Source: Paraburkholderia solitsugae (GTDB lineage Bacteria > Pseudomonadota > Gammaproteobacteria > Burkholderiales > Burkholderiaceae). From it: a stretch of 64,000 nt of DNA. Below are positions 1 to 11,424 of the stretch, piece after piece. How positions within the stretch are numbered: position 1 is the first letter of the stretch; each line of letters opens with the position of its first letter. The stretch spans positions 56,701-120,700 of the forward strand of contig NZ_WOEY01000053.1 in NCBI RefSeq assembly GCF_013177695.1. Direction: 5' to 3'. The notes under the pieces were generated by a model. That model made no database searches. It was not told the origin of the DNA and worked only from the letters and a program-made list of their open reading frames with translations. A program made the translations under genes and the position numbers.

Positions 1-1332
1 GGGCGCGGCCGGCACCGGCACCCAGATGCCGCCTTCGCCCGGCACGAGAATCATGGTGTGCGGCTCGTAACTATGCCGCACATGCCGCAGCAGCGATAAC
101 GCCACCGCCACCAGAATGCCGTGTTCGACACCGATCAGCACCACGGCCGCCGCCGTAAACACGGCCAACGTGAACTCACCGGGACTTTCGCGGCGGATCG
201 AAAACAACGTCGTCAGATTGATCAGGCCGATGGCGATCGTAAACACGATGCTGGCCAGAATGCAGTGCGGCAGGTACTGCAGAAAACGGCTGAAAAACAG
301 CAGCACCACGACCACCACTAGCGCGAATACGATCTGCGCGAACTGGCTGCGCGTACCGGCGCGATCGGCCATGGCGGTTTGCGTCGGACTGCCGTTCACC
401 ACGAAGGCGCCGGAAAACGCCGCCGCGGCGTTGGCGGCGGCAATACCCAGCAGATCGGCATTGGTATCGACGGTTTCGTGATAACGCTCGGCGAATACGC
501 GGCTCGCGGCGGCGCTTTGCGCGACGATCATGACGAAACACGAGGCGGCGACCGGCAGCAGTTCGAGCATCTGCTCCCACGTGACCGAGGGCATGCGCAG
601 TGGCGGCAGCCCGCCTGCCACCGGCCCCAGTATGGCAATACCGTGCGCCGCGAAGCCGTAGACATCGCTCGCAGCGATACCCGCCACCACCGCGATCAAC
701 GGTACCGGCACACGTGGCAGAAAGCGCTTGCAAACCAGAATGGAGACCACCACCAGCACAGAGATGGCAAGCGTCGGCAGATTGATCTGCGCCGACTCGC
801 GCACCACGAGCGCGAGTTGAGCGACGCTGCTCGCGCCATGCCCGGGTATGCCGAACATGTCGCCCAGCATGGCAATACCGACCTGCACGCCAACGCCGGC
901 GAGGAAGCCGACCAGCACCGTGCGCGAGAGAAAGTCAGCGAGAAAACCGAGCTTGAAGATCCGCGCGATGAACAGGAGCGCGGCGGTGAGCAAGGCGACC
1001 ATCCCGGCGAGCGCCGCATACTCGGCACTCGATGCCGGCGCCATGGTCGAGAGCCGGCTGGCGAAAATGGTGGCGGTGGCGGAATCGGCCGCTACGATGA
1101 GGTGCCGCGATGCGCCAAAGAATGCGAACGCGATAAGCGGCAGAAAGACGGTGTAAAGACCCGTAACGGCCGGCATGCCGGCGATGCGCGCGTAGCCGAG
1201 CACCTGCGGAATATCCATCGACGCCAGTTGCACGCCGGCCAGCGCATCGCGCGCCGCCGCGGCACGGCTCAAAGGAAGGACGCCCTTCAGTACGCCAAGG
1301 CGTGTGGTGATATTTGCCAGAAAATCTCGCAT
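1..1332 (-). CDS. SulP family anion transporter, cut by left window edge
   Basis: Inner-membrane anion/proton transporter of the SulP (SLC26) family, usually importing sulfate, bicarbonate or dicarboxylates. The frame starts at the ATG with complement at 1330-1332 and stays open to base 1, about 444 residues. Residues near 35-50 read DIPQVLGYARIAGMP, the conserved first-helix SulP motif, followed by many hydrophobic segments. The C-terminal cytoplasmic STAS domain expected after about residue 430 lies outside the window, so only the transmembrane part is seen. No partner gene such as carbonic anhydrase is visible, so the substrate is unassigned. Family call is firm, substrate is not. Confidence 0.88.
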   Translation of the reverse strand, partial: MRDFLANITTRLGVLKGVLPLSRAAAARDALAGVQLASMDIPQVLGYARIAGMPAVTGLYTVFLPLIAFAFFGASRHLIVAADSATATIFASRLSTMAPASSAEYAALAGMVALLTAALLFIARIFKLGFLADFLSRTVLVGFLAGVGVQVGIAMLGDMFGIPGHGASSVAQLALVVRESAQINLPTLAISVLVVVSILVCKRFLPRVPVPLIAVVAGIAASDVYGFAAHGIAILGPVAGGLPPLRMPSVTWEQMLELLPVAASCFVMIVAQSAAASRVFAERYHETVDTNADLLGIAAANAAAAFSGAFVVNGSPTQTAMADRAGTRSQFAQIVFALVVVVVLLFFSRFLQYLPHCILASIVFTIAIGLINLTTLFSIRRESPGEFTLAVFTAAAVVLIGVEHGILVAVALSLLRHVRHSYEPHTMILVPGEGGIWVPVPAAP

Positions 1333-1478
1333 GCGCGATAGTGCCCCGAACTAAGGTTATCGCGCATCGTGCCGTGACTCGGCACACAAAGGCAAGGATT
1401 GCGGCTTTGATCGGCTAAAGAAAATGGTTAAAACCGGCCATGGCGCCGACCCCGCCACTGGAACCGCCCCACTTTGGC

Positions 1479-1577
1479 TTAACGCTTGAACTGCCCTGTC
1501 AGCGGATCCACATGCCGCGCGAAACCGAACAACGCGGCGATGCAGATCGGACAGGCGATGATGAACACGGCCAACAT
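1479..1577 (-). CDS. Possible 32-residue membrane peptide upstream of the SulP gene
   Basis: A short frame begins with ATG at 1577 after a GGGG-containing purine stretch (possible ribosome-binding site) and ends with TAA at 1479. The peptide starts MLAVFIIACPICIAALFGFA, a single hydrophobic helix, and ends with a polar tail DPLTGQFKR. It lies upstream of the SulP gene on the same strand, with about 147 bases between them, so it could be a leader or a small transporter subunit. I do not recognise a family. The helix plus a clean start and stop is suggestive only; conservation in relatives would decide. Confidence 0.4.
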   Translation of the reverse strand: MLAVFIIACPICIAALFGFARHVDPLTGQFKR

Positions 1578-1806
1578 CTCGCACCCCGTAACAAATTGTT
1601 ACTGCCAAGTTTAAGCGATTGCCGTGCGAATTGAATGAGGGAAAACGCAAAACACTGTTGCGGAGTATTACGACATCGTTACTGCCGCACGGTAAGCGGC
1701 TCGTGGAAATGCACCTGAAAACGCGGCAAATAGCGGAGAAAAAAGCGCGCGCAACTCAACGCGCTATGATGCGCAAACCTTTGCTTGCCTACAAACCGGT
1801 TACACC

Positions 1807-2172
1807 ATGTACACGTCAACTTTCATCTTCGCGACCAAGCAATTAGACGAACGCTTCTACCGGCTCGACGAGACCATCGCCACCGCCGCCAAGGCCATTC
1901 CCGGCTATCTTGGCGAAGAGGCGTGGGAAAACGCGTCGACTGGACTGACGTCGAATGTGTACTACTGGGCGTCGCTCGACGCATTGCAAGCGTTGATGCA
2001 GCACCCCGCGCATCTGGAAGCGAAAGCGGCGCAGGCAAACTGGCTCGATGGTTATCAGGTGATCATCTCGGAGGTGCTGCGCACTTACGGCGATGCAGGC
2101 TTTGCCCATCCCGCAACGGCCCATCAAACGCAAGATGGACCGCCCGCGCGAGCCGCGTCGCCCGCACCATGA
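1807..2172 (+). CDS. Small dimeric alpha/beta-barrel (ABM-like) protein
   Basis: A 121-residue protein. The N-terminal ~95 residues (YTSTFIFATKQLDERFYRLD, then IPGYLGEEAWEN, YYWASLDALQALMQHPAHLEAK and a QVIISEVLRTYG strand) resemble the antibiotic-biosynthesis monooxygenase / heme-degrading dimeric barrel fold, in which the IPGY...W...YYW spacing is typical. The last ~25 residues (Pro/Ala/Gln-rich) look unlike the family and may be read-through into spacer. No good ribosome-binding site is visible before the ATG. It stands alone between the SulP region and a decayed transporter. Function unknown; the fold call is moderate. Confidence 0.6.
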   Translation: MYTSTFIFATKQLDERFYRLDETIATAAKAIPGYLGEEAWENASTGLTSNVYYWASLDALQALMQHPAHLEAKAAQANWLDGYQVIISEVLRTYGDAGFAHPATAHQTQDGPPARAASPAP

Positions 2173-2182
2173 AAGTACAGCC

Positions 2183-2640
2183 CTATTTCGCTTCCTTGAA
2201 CAGCACCACGCCGGCGAAACTCGCGAGCCCGCATGCCAGCACATACCACGCCGGCGCGTAAAAACTACCCGACATGCGCCACAACGCGCTGACGATCAAC
2301 TGCGCAAAGCCGCCGAAAAGCGTCACGCCCAACGCGTAGATGATGCCGAGCGAGGTTGCCCGCACTTCCGGTTTGAACGCTTCGAGAATCAGCACGAACC
2401 CCGCAGGGCTCGAAAGCGTCATCAAGCCGCTCAACACGAATACGACCAGCACCACCGTGCAGATCGACGGCCAGGTTTTGATCGCGTGAAACGCCGGCAG
2501 CTCCACCACCAGCGACACTAACGACGCCGCGTACAGCAAAGTCTAGCGACGCGGCATGCGATCCGCGAGACGGCCGGCGGAATATTTCGTCCACTGCATC
2601 GAGCAGGCGATTGGGCCGCTGTTGAAGAGGCCAGTGGGGC
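2183..2640 (-). pseudogene. Decayed MFS transporter (metabolite:H+ symporter type), C-terminal remnant
   Basis: The reverse strand from about 2640 encodes YSAGRLADRMPRR, the loop motif between MFS helices, then an in-frame TAG (2543-2545), then TLLYAASLVSLVV and four hydrophobic segments ending GVVLFKEAK with a stop at 2183. The segment KPEVRATSLGIIYALG matches the second-half loop of the MHS family (ProP/CitA-like). Only about 150 of roughly 430 residues remain: the N-terminal half is missing and the rest carries a stop, so this is a pseudogene. The upstream limit is approximate because homology fades before 2650. Confidence 0.78.
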
Positions 2641-2686
2641 AGGAAGGCGTTTAAGGAGCGTGCTCGCACGAAATGAGTCGCCTCTT

Positions 2687-2737
2687 TTGTCCAATACTTC
2701 AGGCAAAACAGACGTCTTTGCCTGAAGTATTGGACAA
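2687..2737. repeat. Perfect 21-bp inverted repeat with 9-nt loop
   Basis: Left arm 2687-2707 and right arm 2717-2737 are exact reverse complements over 21 bp, beginning TTGTCCAATACTTCAGG, separated by the 9-base spacer ACAGACGTC. It lies between the transporter remnant and the RIO kinase gene. It is AT-richer than its surroundings and has no U-tract, so it is not a standard terminator. It may be a mobile-element scar, a recombination or regulator site, or an mRNA hairpin in the leader of the kinase gene. Confidence 0.85.
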
Positions 2738-2889
2738 CCCGCGACAGTTTGGACTCGTCTGTTCTGCCGCTGACACAGGCCGCTTCCCCGTCACCCCTTA
2801 TAATCCGGCATGATCCGAATTTCGCACCCTATCCCCTCACGTCCGGCCGCACAGCGCCGTTCAGCCGCCCACCGCTCTCCGGCGGCCGC

Positions 2890-3747
2890 ATGAAAACACC
2901 CAAACGCCTGCTCCCGCTGGTCGAAGAAGGCCTGATCGACGAAGTCATCTCGCAGTTGATGAGCGGCAAGGAAGCCACCGTCTACGTGGTCCGCAGCGGC
3001 GAGTCCACGCGCTGCGCGAAGGTCTATAAGGACGCCAAACAGCGCAGTTTCCGCCAGGCCGCGTCCTATCAGCAGGGTCGCAAGGTCAAGAACAGCCGCC
3101 AGCAGCGCGCCATGGAAAAAGGCAGCCGCTATGGCCGCGAAGTGCAGGAACAGGCGTGGCAGAACGCGGAAGTCGATGCGCTGTTCCAACTCGCCAACGC
3201 AGGCGTGCGCGTGCCGCAGCCCTTTATCTGCACGGACGGCGTCTTGCTGATGGAATTGGTGACTGATGCGGACGGCAACGTCGCGCCGCGTCTGAACGAC
3301 GTCGAGATGACCGAAGCACGCGCGCTCGAATTGCACGCGCTGCTGCTCAACCAGGTGGTGCGCATGCTGTGCGCCGGCATGATTCACGGCGACCTGTCCG
3401 AATACAACATCCTGCTCGCTGCAGACGGCCCGGTGATCATCGACCTGCCGCAAGCCGTGGATGCCGCCGGCAATCTGGAAGCGCCGGCCATGCTGGAGCG
3501 CGACGTGAACAACCTCGCCACGTATTTCGGCCGCTTCGCGCCCGCTCTGCTCGATACGAGCTACGGCAAGGAGATCTGGTCACTGTACGAAGCGGGCGCG
3601 TTGCACGTGGATGCCAAGTTGACCGGCCGTGTCGAACTGGACACCACGCCGATCGATCTCGAAGGCGTGCTCCAGGAACTCGAAGACACACGGCTCGACG
3701 AAGAAGCGCGTCTGCGCTACGAACAGTCGCTGCGCAGCGGGACCTGA
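2890..3747 (+). CDS. RIO1-family serine kinase
   Basis: A 285-residue atypical protein kinase of the bacterial RIO group. The start at 2890 gives MKTPKRLLPLVEEGLIDEVI, the usual beginning of this proteobacterial family; an in-frame start 141 bases earlier adds non-conserved sequence. Visible motifs: nucleotide loop SGKEATVYVV (about residue 28), catalytic loop IHGDLSEYNILL with the Asp-Asn pair (about 165), and metal-binding IDLPQAV in place of DFG. Archaeal and eukaryotic RIO kinases act in ribosome maturation; bacterial substrates are not established. Monocistronic, convergent with the LacI gene, with 86 bases between the stops. Confidence 0.9.
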   Translation: MKTPKRLLPLVEEGLIDEVISQLMSGKEATVYVVRSGESTRCAKVYKDAKQRSFRQAASYQQGRKVKNSRQQRAMEKGSRYGREVQEQAWQNAEVDALFQLANAGVRVPQPFICTDGVLLMELVTDADGNVAPRLNDVEMTEARALELHALLLNQVVRMLCAGMIHGDLSEYNILLAADGPVIIDLPQAVDAAGNLEAPAMLERDVNNLATYFGRFAPALLDTSYGKEIWSLYEAGALHVDAKLTGRVELDTTPIDLEGVLQELEDTRLDEEARLRYEQSLRSGT

Positions 3748-3833
3748 GTGGGAGATAAGCAGCGCCGCCCGCGCAATGCGTAAACGGTCAGTAAGCAAGA
3801 CCTTGTGCACCCACGCGCCGCTTCGAGAAGAGG

Positions 3834-4895
3834 CTACGATGCGCTGCTGTAACTGACCGTCTTGACCTTGATCGACGAAGCCGCCACGCCCGGTGCCGGC
3901 CCCACCGACTCCCGCATCGTCACACTCACCGGAAACTCGCGAAAGATCTCCCACGAGGTCCGGTAGCACTGATTGACCAGCCAGCGCACCGCGTTCTGCG
4001 TCAACTCCGCCGTCGGGATATGCACCGAGGTGAGTCCAGGCGCGGCATAGGCGGCCGAATAGTCATCGTCATACCCGATCACGGAGACTTCGTCCGGTAC
4101 GGCAATGCCCACCTGATGGAAGCGAGCCAGCGCGCTCACCGCCATCGTGTCGTTCGCGCAAAAGAGGCCTGTAAAGCGCTGTTTCGAATCGAGCAGCTTT
4201 TGCGTGGCCGCGTAGCCGCCTTCCGGCGAGAAGTCCGATTCGATCAGTGTGACGTCCTCGCGCGCGATGCCTTCGCGCAACAATTCGGCAAAGAACCCTT
4301 CGAGCCGGGCCTGATTGTCCGAAGCGCTGAATGGCCCAGAAATCACCGCGATGTCCCGATGCCCATGATCGAGCAGCGTGCGTGCCGCCAGCTCGCCCCC
4401 GCGCCGATGATCCGCGCAAAACGACGCCTCCGGCAACTGATCGAACGCACGATTCAGAAACACCATCTTCGGATGCATGCGATGCAGCATGTCCAGATCT
4501 TCGTCGTGCAGATCGTGGCTGATCACCACCACGCCGTCGCAATCGCGGCCAATCAGAAAGCGCACCGCCTCGATAGCCTGTTCGCGCGGCGACACTTCCC
4601 CACAGCCGGTCGCCACCACCACGTGGCGGCGCACCGCGCGCAGTTCGGTGTCGGTCTGCTTGAGAATCGTGCCGTAGTAGGAGCCGAAGAAGGTCGGCAC
4701 GAAAATGCCGATCATGCCGAGCGATTGCGTCGCCATCGCCCGGCCGATGGACGACGGCCGGAAATTCAGCGCTTCGATAGCCGCTTTCACGCGCGCGGCG
4801 GCATCGGCTGAAATGGGTCCCTTACCGGAAATGGCTCGTGAGGCAGTCGACATGCCGACACCGGCCAATGCCGCGACATCTTTGAGTGTTGCCAC
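3834..4895 (-). CDS. LacI-family regulator, last gene of the beta-glucoside operon
   Basis: A 353-residue LacI/GalR repressor. The GTG at 4895 is chosen because GGAGA sits five bases upstream and it yields MATLKDVAALAGVGMSTASR, the canonical N-terminal helix-turn-helix; a TTG at 4910 would overlap that site. The hinge is around residues 45-55 (LNFRPSSIGRAMATQ), followed by the periplasmic-binding-type effector domain with GYDDD and TSVHIPTAEL near the C-terminus. It follows the ATPase gene by 48 bases, so it is probably cotranscribed and regulates its own operon. The likely operator is the palindrome at 10879-10894, and the ligand is probably a glucoside or glucose. Confidence 0.9.
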   Translation of the reverse strand: MATLKDVAALAGVGMSTASRAISGKGPISADAAARVKAAIEALNFRPSSIGRAMATQSLGMIGIFVPTFFGSYYGTILKQTDTELRAVRRHVVVATGCGEVSPREQAIEAVRFLIGRDCDGVVVISHDLHDEDLDMLHRMHPKMVFLNRAFDQLPEASFCADHRRGGELAARTLLDHGHRDIAVISGPFSASDNQARLEGFFAELLREGIAREDVTLIESDFSPEGGYAATQKLLDSKQRFTGLFCANDTMAVSALARFHQVGIAVPDEVSVIGYDDDYSAAYAAPGLTSVHIPTAELTQNAVRWLVNQCYRTSWEIFREFPVSVTMRESVGPAPGVAASSIKVKTVSYSSAS

Positions 4896-4943
4896 GCGGT
4901 TCTCCGTCAAGCCTGTTGTACTCCATGACGCTGCATCCGATCA

Positions 4944-6149
<1,206 letters not shown>

Positions 6150-6164
6150 GCCCTATTCCTAGAC

Positions 6165-7076
6165 CTATCCCTTGACGGCGCCAGACGCAATGCCGCGCAC
6201 AAACCAGCGGCCCGAAATGAAGTAGACCGCCAGCGGCACCATGGAGGTCAGAATGGTCGCCGCCATATTGACGTTATAGAGCCTCTCGCCGGTCGTCGTG
6301 TTGATGATGTTGTTCAATTGCACCGTCATTGGCAGGTTCTTCGTGCCGGCGAACACCAGGCCGAGAATGAAATCGTTCCAGATGCCCGTCACCTGCATGA
6401 TGACCGCGACGACAATGATCGGTGTGGACATCGGCAGCATCAGTTGCAAAAAGATGCGCCAGAAGCCGCCGCCGTCAATACGAGCCGCGTTGAACAGTTC
6501 CTGCGGAATCGACGCGTAGTAGTTGCGAAACAGCAGCGTCATCACCGGCATGCCGAAGATGGTGTGAATCACCACGATACCCGGCAGCGAACTGAACAGA
6601 TGCACGCTCGCGAGCACGTGCACGAGCGGATAGACCATCACCTGCACGGGAATGAAGGCGCCCATCAGCAATACGCCAAACAGCAGCCCGGCCCCGCGCG
6701 GCCGCCAGAACGACAGCGCATAGCCGTTCACCGCGCCAACCATGATCGACAACACCGTGCTGGGCACGACGATACGCACTGAATTCCAGAAACCGACCTG
6801 AATGCCGTTGCAATCGAGCCCCGTACAGGCGGACTGCCACGCGGCGCTCCATGCGTCGAGTGTGAAATGCGTGGGAAAAGCGAGCAGATTGCCGAGGCGG
6901 ATCTCGCTCATCGGCTTAACCGATGTGACGAGCATCACGTACAACGGCAGCAGGAAGAACAACGCGGCGGTGAGCAGAAACGCATAGACACCGAGGCGTG
7001 CGGGTGTAAAAGCACGGCGGCGGCGGCGCGTACGGCTCGGCGTACCGCCCTTCAGTGGAGGACTGAGCGTGTTCAT
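6165..7076 (-). CDS. Sugar ABC transporter permease, MalG type
   Basis: A 303-residue inner-membrane permease of the MalG/CUT1 family. Start ATG at 7076 overlaps the stop of the preceding permease (TGATG) and is preceded by AAGGAGG seven to eight bases upstream. About six hydrophobic segments follow an Arg-rich cytoplasmic N-terminus. The EAA loop that contacts the ATPase is visible as ELFNAARIDGGGFWRIFLQLMLP near residue 200. Together with the upstream MalF-type permease, the binding protein and the ATPase it forms a four-component importer, probably for glucose, cellobiose or another glucoside given the linked GH1 enzyme. Confidence 0.93.
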   Translation of the reverse strand: MNTLSPPLKGGTPSRTRRRRRAFTPARLGVYAFLLTAALFFLLPLYVMLVTSVKPMSEIRLGNLLAFPTHFTLDAWSAAWQSACTGLDCNGIQVGFWNSVRIVVPSTVLSIMVGAVNGYALSFWRPRGAGLLFGVLLMGAFIPVQVMVYPLVHVLASVHLFSSLPGIVVIHTIFGMPVMTLLFRNYYASIPQELFNAARIDGGGFWRIFLQLMLPMSTPIIVVAVIMQVTGIWNDFILGLVFAGTKNLPMTVQLNNIINTTTGERLYNVNMAATILTSMVPLAVYFISGRWFVRGIASGAVKG

Positions 7077-8017
7077 CACACCTCCTTGCGCAACGCAGCG
7101 CGGCTGCGTGCATAGAAGAACGGCGCGAGAATCGCCAACACCGTTGCCAGTAGCACGATCGATGCGGCTGACGCCAAGCCGATATTCGCGCGGCCGAACA
7201 GGTAATCCATGATGAATTTCGCCGGCACTTCGCTCGCTGTGCCGGGCCCGCCTTGCGTCATCGCAACCACGGCGTCGTAGAGCTTGACGACCATCACGAA
7301 GAGCAGCACGAAGGCGGTGGACATCGAAGGTCCGAGCATCGGCACAACAATGCTCGCATAGACGCGCCAACGCGGAATGCCGTCGATACACGCGGCCTTC
7401 CACAGTTCGTCGTCGATACCGCGCAAGCCGGCCAGCAGCAACGCCATCACGAGACCGGATGCCTGCCACACCGTCGCGATGACGATGGTGTAGATCACCC
7501 AGTCCTGATCGACAATCCAGTCGAAACGCGCATGCACGAAACCGAGCTTGTGCAATACGGCCTGCGCGCCCAGTTCCGGATTGAGAATCCACTGCCAGAC
7601 CAAACCCGTTGCGACGAACGACATCGCATACGGATAGAGAAACACCGTGCGCAACGCGCCTTCGGCCACCACGCGCTGATCGATGAAAATCGCCAGCAGC
7701 AAGCCAATCACCATGCACGCGACGATAAAGCACGCACCGTAGATCACGATGTTTTGCAGCGACAGCAGCCAACGATCGTTGTTGAAAAGCCGCGTGTATT
7801 GCGTGAGGCCCGCGAAGTCGCCGGAAGGAAACGTGCGCGAGTTGCTGAGGGACACGCGCGCGGTCCAGACCATCGTGCCGAGATACGCGAACACGACGGT
7901 CAGGACCATCGGCAGCAACGCCACCCATGCCGCTATCGGCAAACGCTTCTTTAGCGGCTTTTTCAGCGGCCCTTTGCCATGCCTCGAATCAGTGGCTGGC
8001 AGCTTGAGCGCGTGCAT
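7076..8017 (-). CDS. Sugar ABC transporter permease, MalF type
   Basis: A 313-residue permease of the binding-protein-dependent sugar transport family. A basic N-terminus (KKPLKKRLPIAAW) is followed by six hydrophobic segments. The EAA motif appears as DDELWKAACIDGIPRWRVYA and the region TQGGPGTASEVPAKFIMDY is typical of GtsB/MalF-like subunits. It starts nine bases after the binding-protein gene and its stop overlaps the next permease start, so translation is probably coupled. Substrate is inferred only from context: the nearest relatives by motif are glucose/mannose transporters. Confidence 0.93.
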   Translation of the reverse strand: MHALKLPATDSRHGKGPLKKPLKKRLPIAAWVALLPMVLTVVFAYLGTMVWTARVSLSNSRTFPSGDFAGLTQYTRLFNNDRWLLSLQNIVIYGACFIVACMVIGLLLAIFIDQRVVAEGALRTVFLYPYAMSFVATGLVWQWILNPELGAQAVLHKLGFVHARFDWIVDQDWVIYTIVIATVWQASGLVMALLLAGLRGIDDELWKAACIDGIPRWRVYASIVVPMLGPSMSTAFVLLFVMVVKLYDAVVAMTQGGPGTASEVPAKFIMDYLFGRANIGLASAASIVLLATVLAILAPFFYARSRAALRKEV

Positions 8018-8026
8018 GGTGAGCGC

Positions 8027-9268
8027 CTAGCCCTTCAACGCACTGGCAAACGCCTTCTGCGCATCGTCGACCGACTGGTTCTTGTTCCAGAAGTTCGTGA
8101 TGACGTCGATCAATGCGCCCTGTGTGTCAGGCGAGAGCAGCATTTCCGGATTCGGCAACTGACGCGACTTGTCCTTCATGATCGCAATGCCCTCCTTCGC
8201 GCAGATGTCGAGACTGCTGGCGTCCACATCGGGACGAATCGGAATCGAGCCTTTCTTCGCGCTGAATGCGACTTGCGCGGCCGGCGAGGTCATCACCGTG
8301 GCAAGCAGGTTCTGCGCCTTGATCGCGTTGGCATTGTCGGTTTTCGGGAACACGAATACGTCGCCCGCGACCAGATACGGCGAGTGCGGACCGAAACCCG
8401 GGAAGCAGCCGAAATCCTTGCCCGCAATCTGGTTGGCCGCCGAGAATTCGCCCTTGGCCCAGTCGCCCATGATCTGCACACCGGCCTTGCCGGAAATCAC
8501 CAGCGCGGTGGCATCGTTCCAGTTGCGGCCAGGCGAGCCCGGATCGACGAAATCATGCAAGCGCTTGAACTGCGCGAGCACCCTCTTGAACGCATCCGAC
8601 TTGACCGCGTTCATGTCGCGGTCGCGGTACACCTTCAGATAAAGATCGGGACCGCCGACGTCGGCGAAGACCGCGTCGAACGTGATCTTTTCCTGCCACG
8701 GCTGACCACCAAGCGCGAGCGGGATCACGCCCACAGCCTTCAGCTTGCCGAGATCGGCGAGGAATTCGTCATAGCTCTTCGGCTCGGCTGCAATGCCGGC
8801 CTTCTGGAACACCGGCTTCGAGTAGAAAAACCAGGCCGGCATGTGAATATCGACCGGCGCGGCATAGTAGTGACCCTTGACCCGGATGCTGTCGATGATC
8901 GATTGCGGGAACACGCCGTTCCAGTTTTCTTTCGCGGCAACGTCGTCGACGTTGTTCAGCAGGCCCTGGTCAATCAGGTCGTGAAACTGTTTGGACGTAT
9001 TGAACTGCGCGGCGGTGGGTGGATCGCCGCCGACGATCCGGTTGATCGCGGTGGAGCGCGCCTGATCAGCGCCGGCCACCGCGTTGTCGACCCACAGGCC
9101 ACCTGCCTTGTTATACGCATCGGCGAACTGGCGGATCGCGGCCGATTCGCCGCCCGAGGTCCACCAGTGAATCACGTTGGCCTTCAAGGGTTCAGCGGCA
9201 TGCGCGACGGCGCCAACCAACGCCAGTGCCGCAACCACGCCTCGTAAGGCCATTTTTCTGCTGTTCAT
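8027..9268 (-). CDS. Periplasmic sugar-binding protein, glucose/mannose type
   Basis: A 413-residue extracytoplasmic solute-binding protein (family 1). Residues 1-24 form a signal peptide ending ALVGAVAHA before AEPLKANVIHW; there is no lipobox cysteine, so it should be free in the periplasm. The start of the mature protein (IHWWTSGGESAAIRQFADAY) resembles GtsA-type glucose/mannose binding proteins. It captures the sugar for the MalF/MalG/MalK proteins encoded immediately downstream. A 118-base gap to the GH1 gene contains inverted repeats, so it may have its own promoter or an mRNA-processing hairpin giving higher expression. Confidence 0.92.
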   Translation of the reverse strand: MNSRKMALRGVVAALALVGAVAHAAEPLKANVIHWWTSGGESAAIRQFADAYNKAGGLWVDNAVAGADQARSTAINRIVGGDPPTAAQFNTSKQFHDLIDQGLLNNVDDVAAKENWNGVFPQSIIDSIRVKGHYYAAPVDIHMPAWFFYSKPVFQKAGIAAEPKSYDEFLADLGKLKAVGVIPLALGGQPWQEKITFDAVFADVGGPDLYLKVYRDRDMNAVKSDAFKRVLAQFKRLHDFVDPGSPGRNWNDATALVISGKAGVQIMGDWAKGEFSAANQIAGKDFGCFPGFGPHSPYLVAGDVFVFPKTDNANAIKAQNLLATVMTSPAAQVAFSAKKGSIPIRPDVDASSLDICAKEGIAIMKDKSRQLPNPEMLLSPDTQGALIDVITNFWNKNQSVDDAQKAFASALKG

Positions 9269-9284
9269 TCCGTCTCCTGTCGAT

Positions 9285-9333
9285 TGGAGTTAGTGCTTCA
9301 GCACTTACTCCAGTCCCATGCAACATAGTTGCA
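9285..9333. promoter_or_regulatory. Two inverted repeats upstream of the binding-protein gene
   Basis: In the gap between the GH1 and binding-protein genes, 9285-9297 and 9300-9312 are near-perfect complementary arms (TGGAGTTAGTGCT / AGCACTTACTCCA, one mismatch, two-base loop). Nearby 9319-9333 is the perfect repeat TGCAAC-ATA-GTTGCA. The first could be a stable mRNA hairpin 5' of the highly needed binding-protein message, or an operator; the second has the symmetry of a repressor half-site pair. Function is inferred from position only. Confidence 0.5.
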
Positions 9334-9386
9334 CAAGGCTTTGCGCCTGTGTTTCAAGTCGACATACAAACCAGCTTCACCTGCCG

Positions 9387-10796
<1,410 letters not shown>

Positions 10797-10878
10797 GGAT
10801 TCTCCTGCGCTGAGGTCGTTGAACCGGGTACGGCGGAACGCGATGTGGATGCTGTCTGGAAGGCGCCAGAAAGTTAAA

Positions 10879-10894
10879 GTGGAAGCGCTTCCAC
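10879..10894. promoter_or_regulatory. LacI-family operator upstream of the GH1 gene
   Basis: A perfect 16-bp palindrome, GTGGAAGCGCTTCCAC, with the central CG and the GGAAGCGCTTCC core typical of LacI/GalR regulators. It lies 82 bases upstream of the GH1 start, where the operon promoter would be. The obvious candidate to bind it is the LacI-family protein encoded at the end of this operon (3834-4895). The binding partner is inferred. Confidence 0.8.
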
Positions 10895-10896
10895 AC

Positions 10897-11261
10897 CTGC
10901 CAGCGAACGATAGCAGTGCGCGATTCACCGCAGCAATCAGGGTTTGTCTGGAGAGCTTGCTGGCATGCGCGGCGCCGCGATGCGCCGCGCATGGGGACAT
11001 GCCTAACAGGCATGTTGAAGCTTGAAGTGCAGGTCGACGTATCTGCAGGACTTATACAGACCTTCCCTGATGGAGGTCATCAAACACCGAGGGTTGTCCA
11101 TCGCGGAATCGATTCGTACGCCTGCATACACGCCGCCAAAGCGGACAAATTTGCATGGCGTCCGTGCAAAAATATCGCGCTTGAATCATCCGACCGTAGC
11201 GAATTCAACCCGCTTTCCTCATGTACGATTTCCCGAATATCCATCCTCTTACGAAATCTCA
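10897..11261. other. Spacer without a recognised gene
   Basis: Between the operator and the SDR remnant I see no supported gene on either strand. Base composition becomes less GC-rich from about 11030, as in the RHS region that follows, which suggests the edge of an acquired segment near here. Confidence 0.5.
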
Positions 11262-11340
11262 ATGTTTGATCTGACTGGAAAGTCGCAGTTGTGACCGGAG
11301 GGAACAACGGCATCGGCTTTGACATTGCGAAAGCATTGAT
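11262..11340 (+). pseudogene. N-terminal remnant of a short-chain dehydrogenase, frameshifted
   Basis: The ATG at 11262 starts MFDLTGK, and after a single missing base the next frame continues VAVVTGGNNGIGFDIAKAL, the cofactor-binding TGxxxGIG motif and first helix of classical SDR oxidoreductases. In the unshifted frame a stop appears after ten codons. Nothing of the remaining ~220 residues follows; the next bases run into the RHS gene on the other strand. This is a broken gene end, marking a past deletion or insertion. Confidence 0.72.
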
Positions 11341-11424
11341 TTGCGTGACGGTCATGTATTGCTTGATGTCAGGCTGGCCCAGCGCAATCAAGTTCGGCCT
11401 CACCATCGCCCACCACCACCGCAC

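Noticed and set aside
7979..9247. 422-codon plus-strand frame antisense to the sugar-binding protein
   Set aside because: Arg/His-rich shadow frame; the reverse strand encodes a signal-peptide-bearing binding protein.
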